The notes under the pieces: generated by a model
Seen by the model: the letters and a program-made list of their open reading frames with translations, nothing else
What the model was told of the DNA's origin: nothing
The model's database searches: none
NCBI GenBank assembly: GCA_009779515.1
Contig: WREE01000041.1
Span: forward strand, 1 to 13,407
Source: Symbiobacteriaceae bacterium
GTDB taxonomy: Bacteria > Bacillota > JAAYKD01 > WRDA01
Reading direction: 5' to 3'
DNA: 13,407 nt
Program-made: the position numbers and the translations under genes
Shown here: in pieces, positions 1 to 5,981 of the stretch
Layout of the letters: every line of letters starts with the position of its first letter
How positions within the stretch are numbered: position 1 is the stretch's first letter

Positions 1-80
1 AAAATAGGCTCCACGCCCTGTTGCCGCCAATAAGCCACTGTCCCCAGAGAACAGGGGGCACAACACACGTGTAGTAGCAT
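1..80 (-). CDS. queH: Epoxyqueuosine reductase QueH, N-terminal fragment
   Basis: Only the first 26 codons are in the window; the gene continues past the left edge. The reading begins MLLHVCCAPCSLGT and then runs to VEPI. The Cys-Cys-Ala-Pro-Cys-Ser motif at residues 6-11 close behind the initiator methionine is the signature of QueH (old DUF208), an iron-sulfur enzyme that reduces epoxyqueuosine to queuosine in the tRNA wobble position. The ATG overlaps the ruvB stop codon as TAATG, which indicates translational coupling and membership of the same operon. An AAGG just before the stop may act as a weak ribosome site. A queuosine gene after ruvB is a common arrangement in Bacillota. The call rests on a short but distinctive motif; the C-terminal half cannot be checked. 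Confidence 0.8.
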   Translation of the reverse strand, partial: MLLHVCCAPCSLGTVAYWRQQGVEPI

Positions 81-1096
81 TACCTTGGTAGCTCCAGTTG
101 GGAAGAGGCCAAGGGGAGACCAAAATAAGCTTTGGCACTAGCGGTGAAGATGCGCCCTCGTGGCGTGCGTTGGATAAAGCCTAACTGCATGAGAAAAGGT
201 TCCACCATATCTTCCAAAGTAGCAGTATCTTCGCTGAGAGCCGCTGCCAAGGTTTCCAGCCCTACAGGACCACCGCCGAACTTCTCATGCATAATTTGTA
301 AAAGTAAACGATCCAGGTGGTCAAGACCAAGGGGGTCTACCTGCAGCATATCTAGCCCCATCACCGCTGTCTCCTTATCGATAATACCGGCAGCACGAAT
401 TTGGGCGAAATCTCGCACCCGACGTAATAAACGGTTGGTTATCCGGGGAGTTCCTCGGGAGCGGCGGGCGATCTCTTCGGCTCCCTCTGGGGTTATGGCA
501 ATTTGCATGATACTGGCAGAACGGGTGGCAATGGTGGAGAGCTCTGCATGGGTATAATACTCCATACGGTTGATCACGCCAAAACGGTCACGTAAAGGAG
601 CTGAGAGTAAGCCAGCCCTGGTGGTAGCTCCTACCAGGGTAAAAGGTGGTAGGTCAATACGGATAGAACGCGCCCCAGGACCTTTGCCGATAATGATATC
701 TAAGGCAAAATCTTCCATAGCTGCATAAAGAATTTCTTCCACTGTGCGGCTAAGACGGTGAATCTCATCGATAAAAAAGACATCCAGGGGAGAAAGGTTA
801 GTCAGCAGAGCTGCTAAATCCCCAGGTTTCTCAATAGCTGGACCAGAGGTGACTCTTAGGTTCACCCCCAACTCGTTTGCCAGAACGGAAGCCAGGGTGG
901 TTTTCCCCAAACCGGGAGGACCATACAAAAGAACGTGGTCTAAAGCTTCATGGCGCTGACGAGCCGCTTCGATAAAGATCCCTAAGGAATCCTTAATCCG
1001 CTCTTGTCCAATGTACTCCCGTAACCACTTCGGGCGTAAAGACAACTCGCTATTTTCATCTTCCGAGAGCCTGCTACCGCTGATGATCCGATCCAT
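80..1096 (-). CDS. ruvB: Holliday junction branch-migration ATPase RuvB
   Basis: This is a 338-residue AAA+ motor that, as hexamers clamped to RuvA, pumps DNA through Holliday junctions during recombinational repair. Visible motifs are Walker A GPPGLGKTT (about residues 59-67), Walker B DEIH (110-113), the sensor-1 segment GATTRAG (156-162), the arginine-finger region PLRDRFG (167-173) and a C-terminal winged-helix domain that ends soon after the TPRGR segment. Length is normal for the family. The ATG start gives MDRIISG; an AAGGAG lies about 13-15 bases upstream, slightly far but usable. ruvA ends 27 bases upstream and queH overlaps the stop codon, so the three genes are very likely cotranscribed. 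No motif is degenerate. Confidence 0.98.
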   Translation of the reverse strand: MDRIISGSRLSEDENSELSLRPKWLREYIGQERIKDSLGIFIEAARQRHEALDHVLLYGPPGLGKTTLASVLANELGVNLRVTSGPAIEKPGDLAALLTNLSPLDVFFIDEIHRLSRTVEEILYAAMEDFALDIIIGKGPGARSIRIDLPPFTLVGATTRAGLLSAPLRDRFGVINRMEYYTHAELSTIATRSASIMQIAITPEGAEEIARRSRGTPRITNRLLRRVRDFAQIRAAGIIDKETAVMGLDMLQVDPLGLDHLDRLLLQIMHEKFGGGPVGLETLAAALSEDTATLEDMVEPFLMQLGFIQRTPRGRIFTASAKAYFGLPLASSQLELPR

Positions 1097-1123
1097 ACTA
1101 ATATCAACTCTCCTTCGCCCCTA

Positions 1124-1726
1124 CTACCGAGCTAAGCGGCGCAGACCCTCTGCTATGAGCTGCTCCAGAGTCGCTAGGGGGTTTTGCTCCTGAGCTTGCT
1201 GTATAACTTCGGCTGCTTCGGCATGATCAAACCCCAATGAGACCAAGGCTTCTAGCGCTTGCAACATAGGTGTGTCGAGAGCTCCGGTAAAAACTGGAAC
1301 TCCTGTCAGTTCCTCCTTGGCTAAAGCTCGCACCTTTTCTTTAAGCTCGAGGACCAACCGTTGTGCGGTCTTTAACCCCACCCCAGGAATTTTGCGCAGT
1401 TGATTATGATCTTCATAAATCAGCCAGGTAAGCAACCGCTCTGGTGGAGCATATCCTAAGATGGCTAAAGCGACTTTAGGACCAATGCCGCTAACCGACA
1501 GTAGACGTTGAAAAAGCTCTACCTCCGCAGTTTGCCCAAAGCCATATAAAGTAGGACCGTCTTCGCGCCAAACTAAATATGTAAAAAGACGCAGGGGCTC
1601 TCCCAGAGAGGGGAGGTGCCCCACCATGCTGTTAGGGGTTAGCAGGCGCCACCCTACCCCCATGATATCCAAAATGACATAGCCTAAACCACTACCTACC
1701 AGCTTACCTTCCATATACGCGATCAT
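1124..1726 (-). CDS. ruvA: Holliday junction recognition protein RuvA
   Basis: This is a 200-residue protein, the usual family length. RuvA tetramers bind the four-way junction and hold the RuvB motors. The N-terminal OB-fold runs from MIAYMEGKL to about residue 63. Two helix-hairpin-helix DNA-binding motifs follow, around SVSGIGPK (77-84) and KIPGVGLK (112-119). The C-terminal RuvB-contacting domain holds the ALVSLGFDHAEA stretch (160-171) after a flexible linker. Start choice is supported by AAGGGGGTG six bases before the ATG, one mismatch from the ideal site. The gene is separated from ruvC by an unusually long 203-base gap filled by a multi-hairpin element, but ruvB follows after 27 bases. 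Confidence 0.97.
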   Translation of the reverse strand: MIAYMEGKLVGSGLGYVILDIMGVGWRLLTPNSMVGHLPSLGEPLRLFTYLVWREDGPTLYGFGQTAEVELFQRLLSVSGIGPKVALAILGYAPPERLLTWLIYEDHNQLRKIPGVGLKTAQRLVLELKEKVRALAKEELTGVPVFTGALDTPMLQALEALVSLGFDHAEAAEVIQQAQEQNPLATLEQLIAEGLRRLAR

Positions 1727-1743
1727 GCGGCACCCCCTTATAT

Positions 1744-1934
1744 ATGGGTGAAACCTTGCTTTATAAGCTTCTACTCTGCTAGATGGGGGCTACCCGCCCC
1801 CAAACCCCGGTCGCTACGGCAGGCAAAGCCTGCCTGCGCTTACTGGAACTACGTTCCAGAGCCACGGTTCCCGTGGCGGAGTAGAAGCCCACATCTATAA
1901 TGTCATGGGTGAACGCAGTTCATGGGCTTCTACT
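1744..1934. repeat. Multi-hairpin intergenic element between ruvC and ruvA
   Basis: Four perfect 7-bp hairpins stand in tandem: 1784-1790/1796-1802 (loop 5), 1818-1824/1828-1834 (loop 3), 1843-1849/1853-1859 (loop 3) and 1861-1867/1871-1877 (loop 3). They are enclosed by a perfect 10-bp stem, 1767-1776 with 1879-1888. The inner arm GTAGAAGCCCA (1881-1891) also pairs over 11 bp with TGGGCTTCTAC (1923-1933), closing a second unit with two small hairpins (1891-1903 and 1910-1922). ATGGGTGAA followed after 12-14 bases by GCTTCTACT occurs at both ends (1744-1775 and 1905-1934) as an imperfect direct repeat. No open frame is evident. I infer a non-autonomous mobile repeat or a structured RNA. The AGAAGCCC-hairpin-GGG layout loosely recalls right ends of IS200/IS605 elements, but this is from memory only. 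Confidence 0.75.
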
Positions 1935-2424
1935 TGGATATCGCTTGGTGCCATCCGGAAAACTGCATATGGCAAATGGCCACAGCCAAAGCATCGGCCA
2001 CATCATCTGGTTTAGGAATAGTACTTAAACCTAAAAGCAGCTTAACCATTTGTTGCATCTGCTTTTTATCGGCTTTGCCATAACCGCTCACCCCTTGCTT
2101 CACTTGAGGTGGCGTATACTCAAAGTAGCTTAACCCTTGCTGCTCCGCTGCCAAAAGAAATACCCCCCGGGCCTGCCCTACGGCAAAAGCAGTAGTAACA
2201 TTACGCCGAAAAAAGAGTTCTTCCACAGCTATCTCCGTAGGGTTATACTCGCTGATGATCTCAGATAACCCCTCATACAAAGCAAGTAACCTCTGAGGTA
2301 AGCTGAGTTCCTTGTGAGTTACCAGCACCCCACTGGCTACTACCTGCATCCGATGAGCATCCCCTTGAATTATACCATACCCTGCCAGAGCAATACCCGG
2401 GTCTACACCAATTATACGCCTCAT
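1930..2424 (-). CDS. ruvC: Holliday junction resolvase RuvC
   Basis: RuvC is the dimeric, metal-dependent endonuclease that cuts Holliday junctions symmetrically after RuvAB migration. The RNase H-like fold is visible as IIGVDPGIALAGYG with the first catalytic Asp (residue 8), VEELFF with the catalytic Glu, and KPDDVADALAVA with the C-terminal acidic residues. I start at the ATG at 2424 (MRRIIG, 164 residues): AGGTGGG sits four bases upstream. A GTG three codons earlier (2433) lies inside that ribosome site and is unlikely to be used. yebC ends 36 bases upstream. The last codon is followed by a TAG that belongs to the right arm of the hairpin element, so the C-terminal boundary was probably set or re-set by that element; length remains normal. 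Confidence 0.96.
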   Translation of the reverse strand: MRRIIGVDPGIALAGYGIIQGDAHRMQVVASGVLVTHKELSLPQRLLALYEGLSEIISEYNPTEIAVEELFFRRNVTTAFAVGQARGVFLLAAEQQGLSYFEYTPPQVKQGVSGYGKADKKQMQQMVKLLLGLSTIPKPDDVADALAVAICHMQFSGWHQAISK

Positions 2425-2460
2425 AAATCCCACCTTTTTTATTAAAGCAAATAAAGCTGG

Positions 2461-3216
2461 TTATTTAGCGGTGTTGCTCTCGCCTTCCTCTATCTCCATG
2501 TTATCGTAAATATTTTGCACATCTTCGCAGTTGTCCAGCATCTCCAGCAACTTTTCTACCCGGGCAACATCGGCAGGATCAGCAATTTTTATAGTATTAT
2601 TCGCCAATTGGGTAATTTCGTGGATAATAAAGGTCAAACCAGCCTCCCGCAGAGCCGCGTCCACTGCCTCAAAATCGTCGGGAGCGGTAACTATTTCGTA
2701 AGCCTCCTCGGTGATGCGGAAGTCTTCCGCCCCAGCTTCCAGAGCTAGCTCCAAGATATCATCTTCACTTTTGGTGGTCTCTAGACGATCGATAACCAAA
2801 AGCCCTTTACGCTGGAAAACCCAAGAAACCGAACCGCTCTCGCCCATATTCCCACCGTATTTGTCAAAAAGATGGCGGATCTCTCCGGCAGTACGGTTGC
2901 GGTTATCGGTAAGAACACTAAGCATAATCGCTACTCCGCAGGGACCATACCCCTCGTAGACTAACTCTTCGTAGTTAACCCCCTCCAACTGCCCTGAACC
3001 GCGTAGAATGGCACGTTGGATATTATCGCCTGGCATATTCTGTTCTCTGGCTTTGGTAATGAGGGCTTTAAGCTGCAAATTGGCTTCCGGATTGGCGCCA
3101 CCGTTACGCACTACCACCATTATTTCTTTGGCGAGGCGAGCAAATGCTTTAGCTCGAGCTGCATCTGCCTTGCCTTTGGTATGCTTAATATTCGCCCATT
3201 TTGAATGTCCTGCCAC
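2461..3216 (-). CDS. yebC: YebC/PmpR-family translation/transcription factor
   Basis: This 251-residue protein starts MAGHSKWANIKHTKGKADA, the hallmark N-terminus of the YebC/PmpR (TACO1) family. GAEDFRITEEAYEIVTAP and a C-terminal acidic stretch are also family-typical. Members have been reported both as DNA-binding regulators (PmpR, and YebC influence on ruv genes) and as ribosome-associated factors that help translate difficult stretches such as polyproline; the sequence cannot decide between these. The start codon is GTG, backed by GGGAGGG about six bases upstream. It sits 36 bases before ruvC, the widespread yebC-ruvC arrangement, and 51 bases after the ylbF-like gene. Length and motifs are normal. 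Confidence 0.96.
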   Translation of the reverse strand: MAGHSKWANIKHTKGKADAARAKAFARLAKEIMVVVRNGGANPEANLQLKALITKAREQNMPGDNIQRAILRGSGQLEGVNYEELVYEGYGPCGVAIMLSVLTDNRNRTAGEIRHLFDKYGGNMGESGSVSWVFQRKGLLVIDRLETTKSEDDILELALEAGAEDFRITEEAYEIVTAPDDFEAVDAALREAGLTFIIHEITQLANNTIKIADPADVARVEKLLEMLDNCEDVQNIYDNMEIEEGESNTAK

Positions 3217-3267
3217 GGGATACCCTCCCTTTATAAGATAACTAAACTATAGGTGTCTTCTTGGCGA

Positions 3268-3621
3268 TCACGATAAAGGATTATTCTCCCAGCGAGCAGG
3301 TCCAATAGCATCGAGCAATATCTTTTGTATGTCGCTAATAAGACGCCCCAAACGAGCATCGGCTAAAAAATAGCCTTCCAGAGTATTATTTTGCCGCATA
3401 ACTTCCAGTAAAGCACGGGCTTCTTCCAGCTGCTCCATACTGGGAGAAACTCCCGATTGATAAAGCTGGTATAAGCTGTTTTGCTTACCTTCGTAATCAT
3501 TCATCATTCTGGTTGCTCCGGCATCTTTGAGCACTGCTTCTTTGGCGGCCAAAACAGCCAGATACTCTGAAGACTTGGCAACTTCCCGTGCTAAATCGTG
3601 AGCCAAATTATAGGGATTCAT
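3268..3621 (-). CDS. YlbF/YmcA-family protein
   Basis: I read a 117-residue, mostly helical protein starting MNPYNLAHDLAREVAKS. The pattern, with two or three long amphipathic helices, a KDAGATRMMNDYEGK segment and a conserved tail around LGRLISDIQKIL, fits the Com_YlbF family (YlbF/YmcA). In Bacillus these proteins form a complex with YaaT that modulates RNase Y-dependent mRNA maturation, competence and sporulation. The frame is open 22 codons further upstream, but AAGGAGG lies eight bases before the internal ATG at 3621, so I take that start. It heads the yebC-ruvCAB-queH strand and is divergent from yedF. Family assignment is by pattern memory, and I cannot say which paralogue it is. Confidence 0.8.
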   Translation of the reverse strand: MNPYNLAHDLAREVAKSSEYLAVLAAKEAVLKDAGATRMMNDYEGKQNSLYQLYQSGVSPSMEQLEEARALLEVMRQNNTLEGYFLADARLGRLISDIQKILLDAIGPARWENNPLS

Positions 3622-3802
3622 CCTCTTTTCCTCCTTGCTATCAAAGAACCCTTGCTCTTTAACTATCAGCGGTGACAGCTTCCTCAACTAAAGTGCCTAC
3701 CACATAACCACGAAAAAGGTTGCCCTCCCCGTGAATGATAGTACTAGCTTCCGGTAGTTATATTTTTCGCCGATAAGGGGGGGAAATCCTGCGTGGGAGA
3801 CT

Positions 3803-3831
3803 TGCTAGCCTAAGCCGCTTTAGGCTATAAT
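3803..3831 (+). promoter_or_regulatory. Sigma-A promoter of yedF with spacer palindrome
   Basis: TTGCTA (3803-3808) and a perfect TATAAT (3826-3831) are separated by 17 bases, about 35 bases upstream of the yedF ATG. An 8-bp inverted repeat, TAGCCTAA (3806-3813) and TTAGGCTA (3820-3827), fills the spacer and touches both promoter boxes. Its position suits an operator at which a bound dimer would block RNA polymerase. No regulator is identified. Confidence 0.7.
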
Positions 3832-3871
3832 AACTTCAGATATAAAAAAGTTTGCGAAAGGAAAGGGTAAT

Positions 3872-4504
3872 ATGGCAAGCATTATTATAGATAACCGTGG
3901 GCTCCCCTGTCCACAACCGGTCATCAATACCCAAAAGGCTTTAGCAGTCTTAGAGCAAGAAGAGCTAACCTCTTTGGTGGACAACCTTCCAGCCAAAGAG
4001 AACCTGATACGTCTGGCAACCTCCCTGGGGTACTCCTACAGCGTCAGAGAAGATCCCGATCTATTTGCTGTCACCATCAGCAAGAGTGTAAACGCTACTT
4101 TGACCTTACCTTCAGAGCCAGAGCTTTTCCCCCACGCCACAACCGACGATCAAAATCTCGTCGTAGCCACCAGACGCTTAATCCTAATCACAGGAACCGG
4201 TTGGGCGCAAGGTCCTCCGGAACTCAGTCAAGCTCTCCTTAAAAGTTTACTTTACACAATTATCCAGGAACCGACAGACCTACCTGCTTATCTTGTCCTC
4301 TTAAACTCAGGAGTGACTCTTTTGACTGCCGTTTCACCTCTCCTTCCCTCTTTGCAGACCCTTGCCTCCCTGGGAGTGGAGATTCTTGCTTGTGGTATTT
4401 GTACCAATTATTATCATATAGACCTACCTCTAGCGGTAGGTCGAGTTAGCAATATGTATGAAATTTACGGGTTGCTCAGCAAGCACACGGTGCTCACTAT
4501 TTAG
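3872..4504 (+). CDS. yedF: Selenium-metabolism-associated sulfurtransferase-like protein YedF
   Basis: This is a 210-residue two-domain protein. The N-terminal TusA/SirA-like domain carries the GLPCPQPV motif with the presumed sulfur/selenium-carrying Cys13. The C-terminal DsrE-like domain contains LGVEILACGICTNYY with a Cys-x-x-Cys pair (174/177) and the family-typical AVGRVSNMYEI tail. YedF proteins occur mainly in selenium-using anaerobes together with selD, and a role in selenium delivery is proposed but not proven. ATG is preceded by AAAGGAAAGGG, and a promoter with a palindromic spacer lies upstream. The metallophosphoesterase follows 14 bases later, so they are likely cotranscribed. 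No other selenium genes lie in the window, and the frame contains no in-frame TGA. Confidence 0.88.
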   Translation: MASIIIDNRGLPCPQPVINTQKALAVLEQEELTSLVDNLPAKENLIRLATSLGYSYSVREDPDLFAVTISKSVNATLTLPSEPELFPHATTDDQNLVVATRRLILITGTGWAQGPPELSQALLKSLLYTIIQEPTDLPAYLVLLNSGVTLLTAVSPLLPSLQTLASLGVEILACGICTNYYHIDLPLAVGRVSNMYEIYGLLSKHTVLTI

Positions 4505-4518
4505 CCAGGAGGTTTTCT

Positions 4519-5493
4519 ATGCCGCGTATCTCGGACTCTGCTATCCCCTTGCTCTCGGCTATTTTATTAGTTATCTTCTACGGCTTCGTCGCTCTTAGTC
4601 TTAACGCCTTAACCGCTCTGCTGTACCGGGTAGGTTGGTCGCCGGTAGCACGCCTTAACTGGCAAATTCGCTTTGTAGTCGCTACGGTGCTTGCCTTAAC
4701 CTTGACAGGTTTAGGATGGTTCAACGCTTCCTACCCCCAGCTGGTAACCTATCGTCTGGAGGTTCCCAAAGCTGCCACCCTCCCCCATGATCCTACCGCT
4801 ACCTCCATCAAGCTCCTGGCAATCTCCGATGTCCACTGGGATACTCTCTACGATAAAGAAATTGTCTCCCGAGTAACCAAGCTGATAACTTCTCGTCAAC
4901 CCGACCTTATCCTCCTGTTGGGTGACTATGTCACTTTGGATACCCAAAAATTCCTCGACGATAAGGTCGCCTCCCTCCTGGGTAGTATGACCAGTAGCTA
5001 TGGCACCTATGCCGTAGTGGGCAACCACGATACCTACGATGGACACCTCGAAGATTTAGTTGCTGCCTTCACCGCAAATGGTATTACCGTCTTACGAGAC
5101 GAAGTCGTCTTGATTGCCGATAGCCTTTGGCTCATAGGCATGAACGACTACGGCGGTATGAGACGACGTGTCGTCAACTTCCGTAAATCGTTAGAGGAAC
5201 TGCTGACTGAAGTTAACCAAGAACAAGTCGTAGTTGTCCTAGACCACCAGCCGCGAAGGCTACAAGAGGCAGCTGCTTTAGGCATTGATCTACACCTGGC
5301 AGGGCATACCCACGGAGGCCAGGTGTGGCCTATTACTTACTTGGCAAAAGGTATGTACGAACACAGTATTGGACTGCTCACCCTGGAAAACAGCTCTTTC
5401 ATTGTCACCAGCGGCATTGGTTATTGGGGTCCGCCTTTTCGCTTAGGCACTCGTTGCCAGATAATAGAAATTATTATCTCTTTTAACAGATAA
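4519..5493 (+). CDS. Membrane-anchored metallophosphoesterase (YkuE/YaeI type)
   Basis: This 324-residue protein has two N-terminal hydrophobic helices (about 8-36 and 50-68) followed by a calcineurin-like phosphoesterase domain. All metal-binding blocks are present: SDVHW (Asp104, His106), LLGDY (Asp136), VVGNHD (Asn169, His170), DHQP (His243) and AGHTHGGQ (His263, His265). This pattern matches the YaeI/YkuE group of predicted phosphodiesterases, some of which act on membrane lipids; the substrate is not predictable here. The catalytic domain should lie at one face of the cytoplasmic membrane. AGGAGG lies eight bases before the ATG. The gene follows yedF after 14 bases, which suggests one transcript without indicating a shared pathway. 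Confidence 0.9.
   Translation: MPRISDSAIPLLSAILLVIFYGFVALSLNALTALLYRVGWSPVARLNWQIRFVVATVLALTLTGLGWFNASYPQLVTYRLEVPKAATLPHDPTATSIKLLAISDVHWDTLYDKEIVSRVTKLITSRQPDLILLLGDYVTLDTQKFLDDKVASLLGSMTSSYGTYAVVGNHDTYDGHLEDLVAAFTANGITVLRDEVVLIADSLWLIGMNDYGGMRRRVVNFRKSLEELLTEVNQEQVVVVLDHQPRRLQEAAALGIDLHLAGHTHGGQVWPITYLAKGMYEHSIGLLTLENSSFIVTSGIGYWGPPFRLGTRCQIIEIIISFNR
5459..5479 (+). terminator. Possible weak A/T-rich terminator hairpin
   Basis: An 8-bp A/T-rich stem (5459-5466 with 5472-5479, loop GAAAT) is followed by CTTTT, at the end of the phosphoesterase frame and overlapping its last codons. The weak stem and short T-run make real termination doubtful, but the next gene appears to have its own promoter. 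Confidence 0.25.
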
Positions 5494-5509
5494 TTTTAAT
5501 TATTACCTC

Positions 5510-5538
5510 TTGCTTTATTGTAAAGAATAGTTTATCAT
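5510..5538 (+). promoter_or_regulatory. Putative promoter of the 119-residue hypothetical gene
   Basis: TTGCTT (5510-5515) and TATCAT (5533-5538) are 17 bases apart, leaving an 81-base leader before the next ATG. The match is moderate (four and five of six) in A/T-rich sequence, so this may be chance. Confidence 0.4.
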
Positions 5539-5619
5539 GGAACTAAAGTTTCCCCCAATGGCTCTTGCATAAAAACCTGAATTTTGTGCACTACGCTAAT
5601 AATTTAGGAGGATTGATTT

Positions 5620-5979
5620 ATGTCAGTTAATTGGTTCAGTCCCACCCGAGTCGGGAGAGAAAGCTCAGATGCCTCACCTTGCCAGATAACTTTCACCAAC
5701 AAGCCTAAGGGGGTCAGAACGAACGCGGTGATGACCCGACGCATAGTTGAAATGGGAGCAAAGTATTTACTCGTAGGCTTCGATCCGGACAAAAAAACTA
5801 TCTATATTAAACCAGATACTAACCCCGAAAATACCTTCCGCTTTGTTACCAGCGCCAACAGTGGTCAGGTCTGTTCGGCTTTCCTATGGAACTGGGCTAA
5901 AGATTATAATCTACAGGGACAACGCGTCATCGGTTGGTGGAACGAAGAAGAACAGGCTTTTCTCTTCGATTTTGCCTAA
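5620..5979 (+). CDS. Hypothetical protein, 119 residues
   Basis: I do not recognise this protein. It is supported as a gene by TTAGGAGG nine bases before the ATG, a plausible promoter upstream, and codon use like its neighbours. It has no signal peptide or membrane segment. The predicted pattern alternates short strands and helices: a polar N-terminus (residues 1-25), a KYLLVGFDPDKKTIYIKP segment that looks like a beta hairpin (about 50-67), then a possible helix AFLWNWAKDY (about 87-96) and a Trp/Phe-rich C-terminus ending FLFDFA. Two cysteines (residues 21 and 85) do not form a recognised metal motif. It converges on topB with only two bases between stop codons. A small cytosolic protein of unknown role is all that can be said. 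Confidence 0.75.
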   Translation: MSVNWFSPTRVGRESSDASPCQITFTNKPKGVRTNAVMTRRIVEMGAKYLLVGFDPDKKTIYIKPDTNPENTFRFVTSANSGQVCSAFLWNWAKDYNLQGQRVIGWWNEEEQAFLFDFA

Positions 5980-5981
5980 AA

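Noticed and set aside
48..69. Hairpin after ruvB that looked like an operon terminator
   Set aside because: No T-run follows on the minus strand, and the sequence encodes the CCAPCS region of QueH, so the pairing is incidental to coding.
132..557. 141-residue plus-strand open frame inside ruvB
   Set aside because: It is antisense to conserved RuvB sequence with no initiation signals of note.
1744..1934. CRISPR array or tRNA cluster in the ruvC-ruvA gap
   Set aside because: There are no equal-length repeats with regular unique spacers, and no cloverleaf with tRNA-conserved bases or a T-arm GTTCGA-type motif.
2425..2433. GTG start of ruvC three codons upstream
   Set aside because: The GTG lies inside the AGGTGGG ribosome site that serves the ATG at 2424, and family members start at the MR-I-I-G segment.
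3622..3687. 22-residue N-terminal extension of the ylbF-like protein
   Set aside because: AAGGAGG directly before the internal ATG falls inside this extension, and the family starts near MNPYNLA.
3688..3800. Minus-strand promoter for the ylbF-yebC-ruv operon
   Set aside because: I compared several TATA-like boxes, and none had an acceptable upstream -35 box at 16-18 bases.
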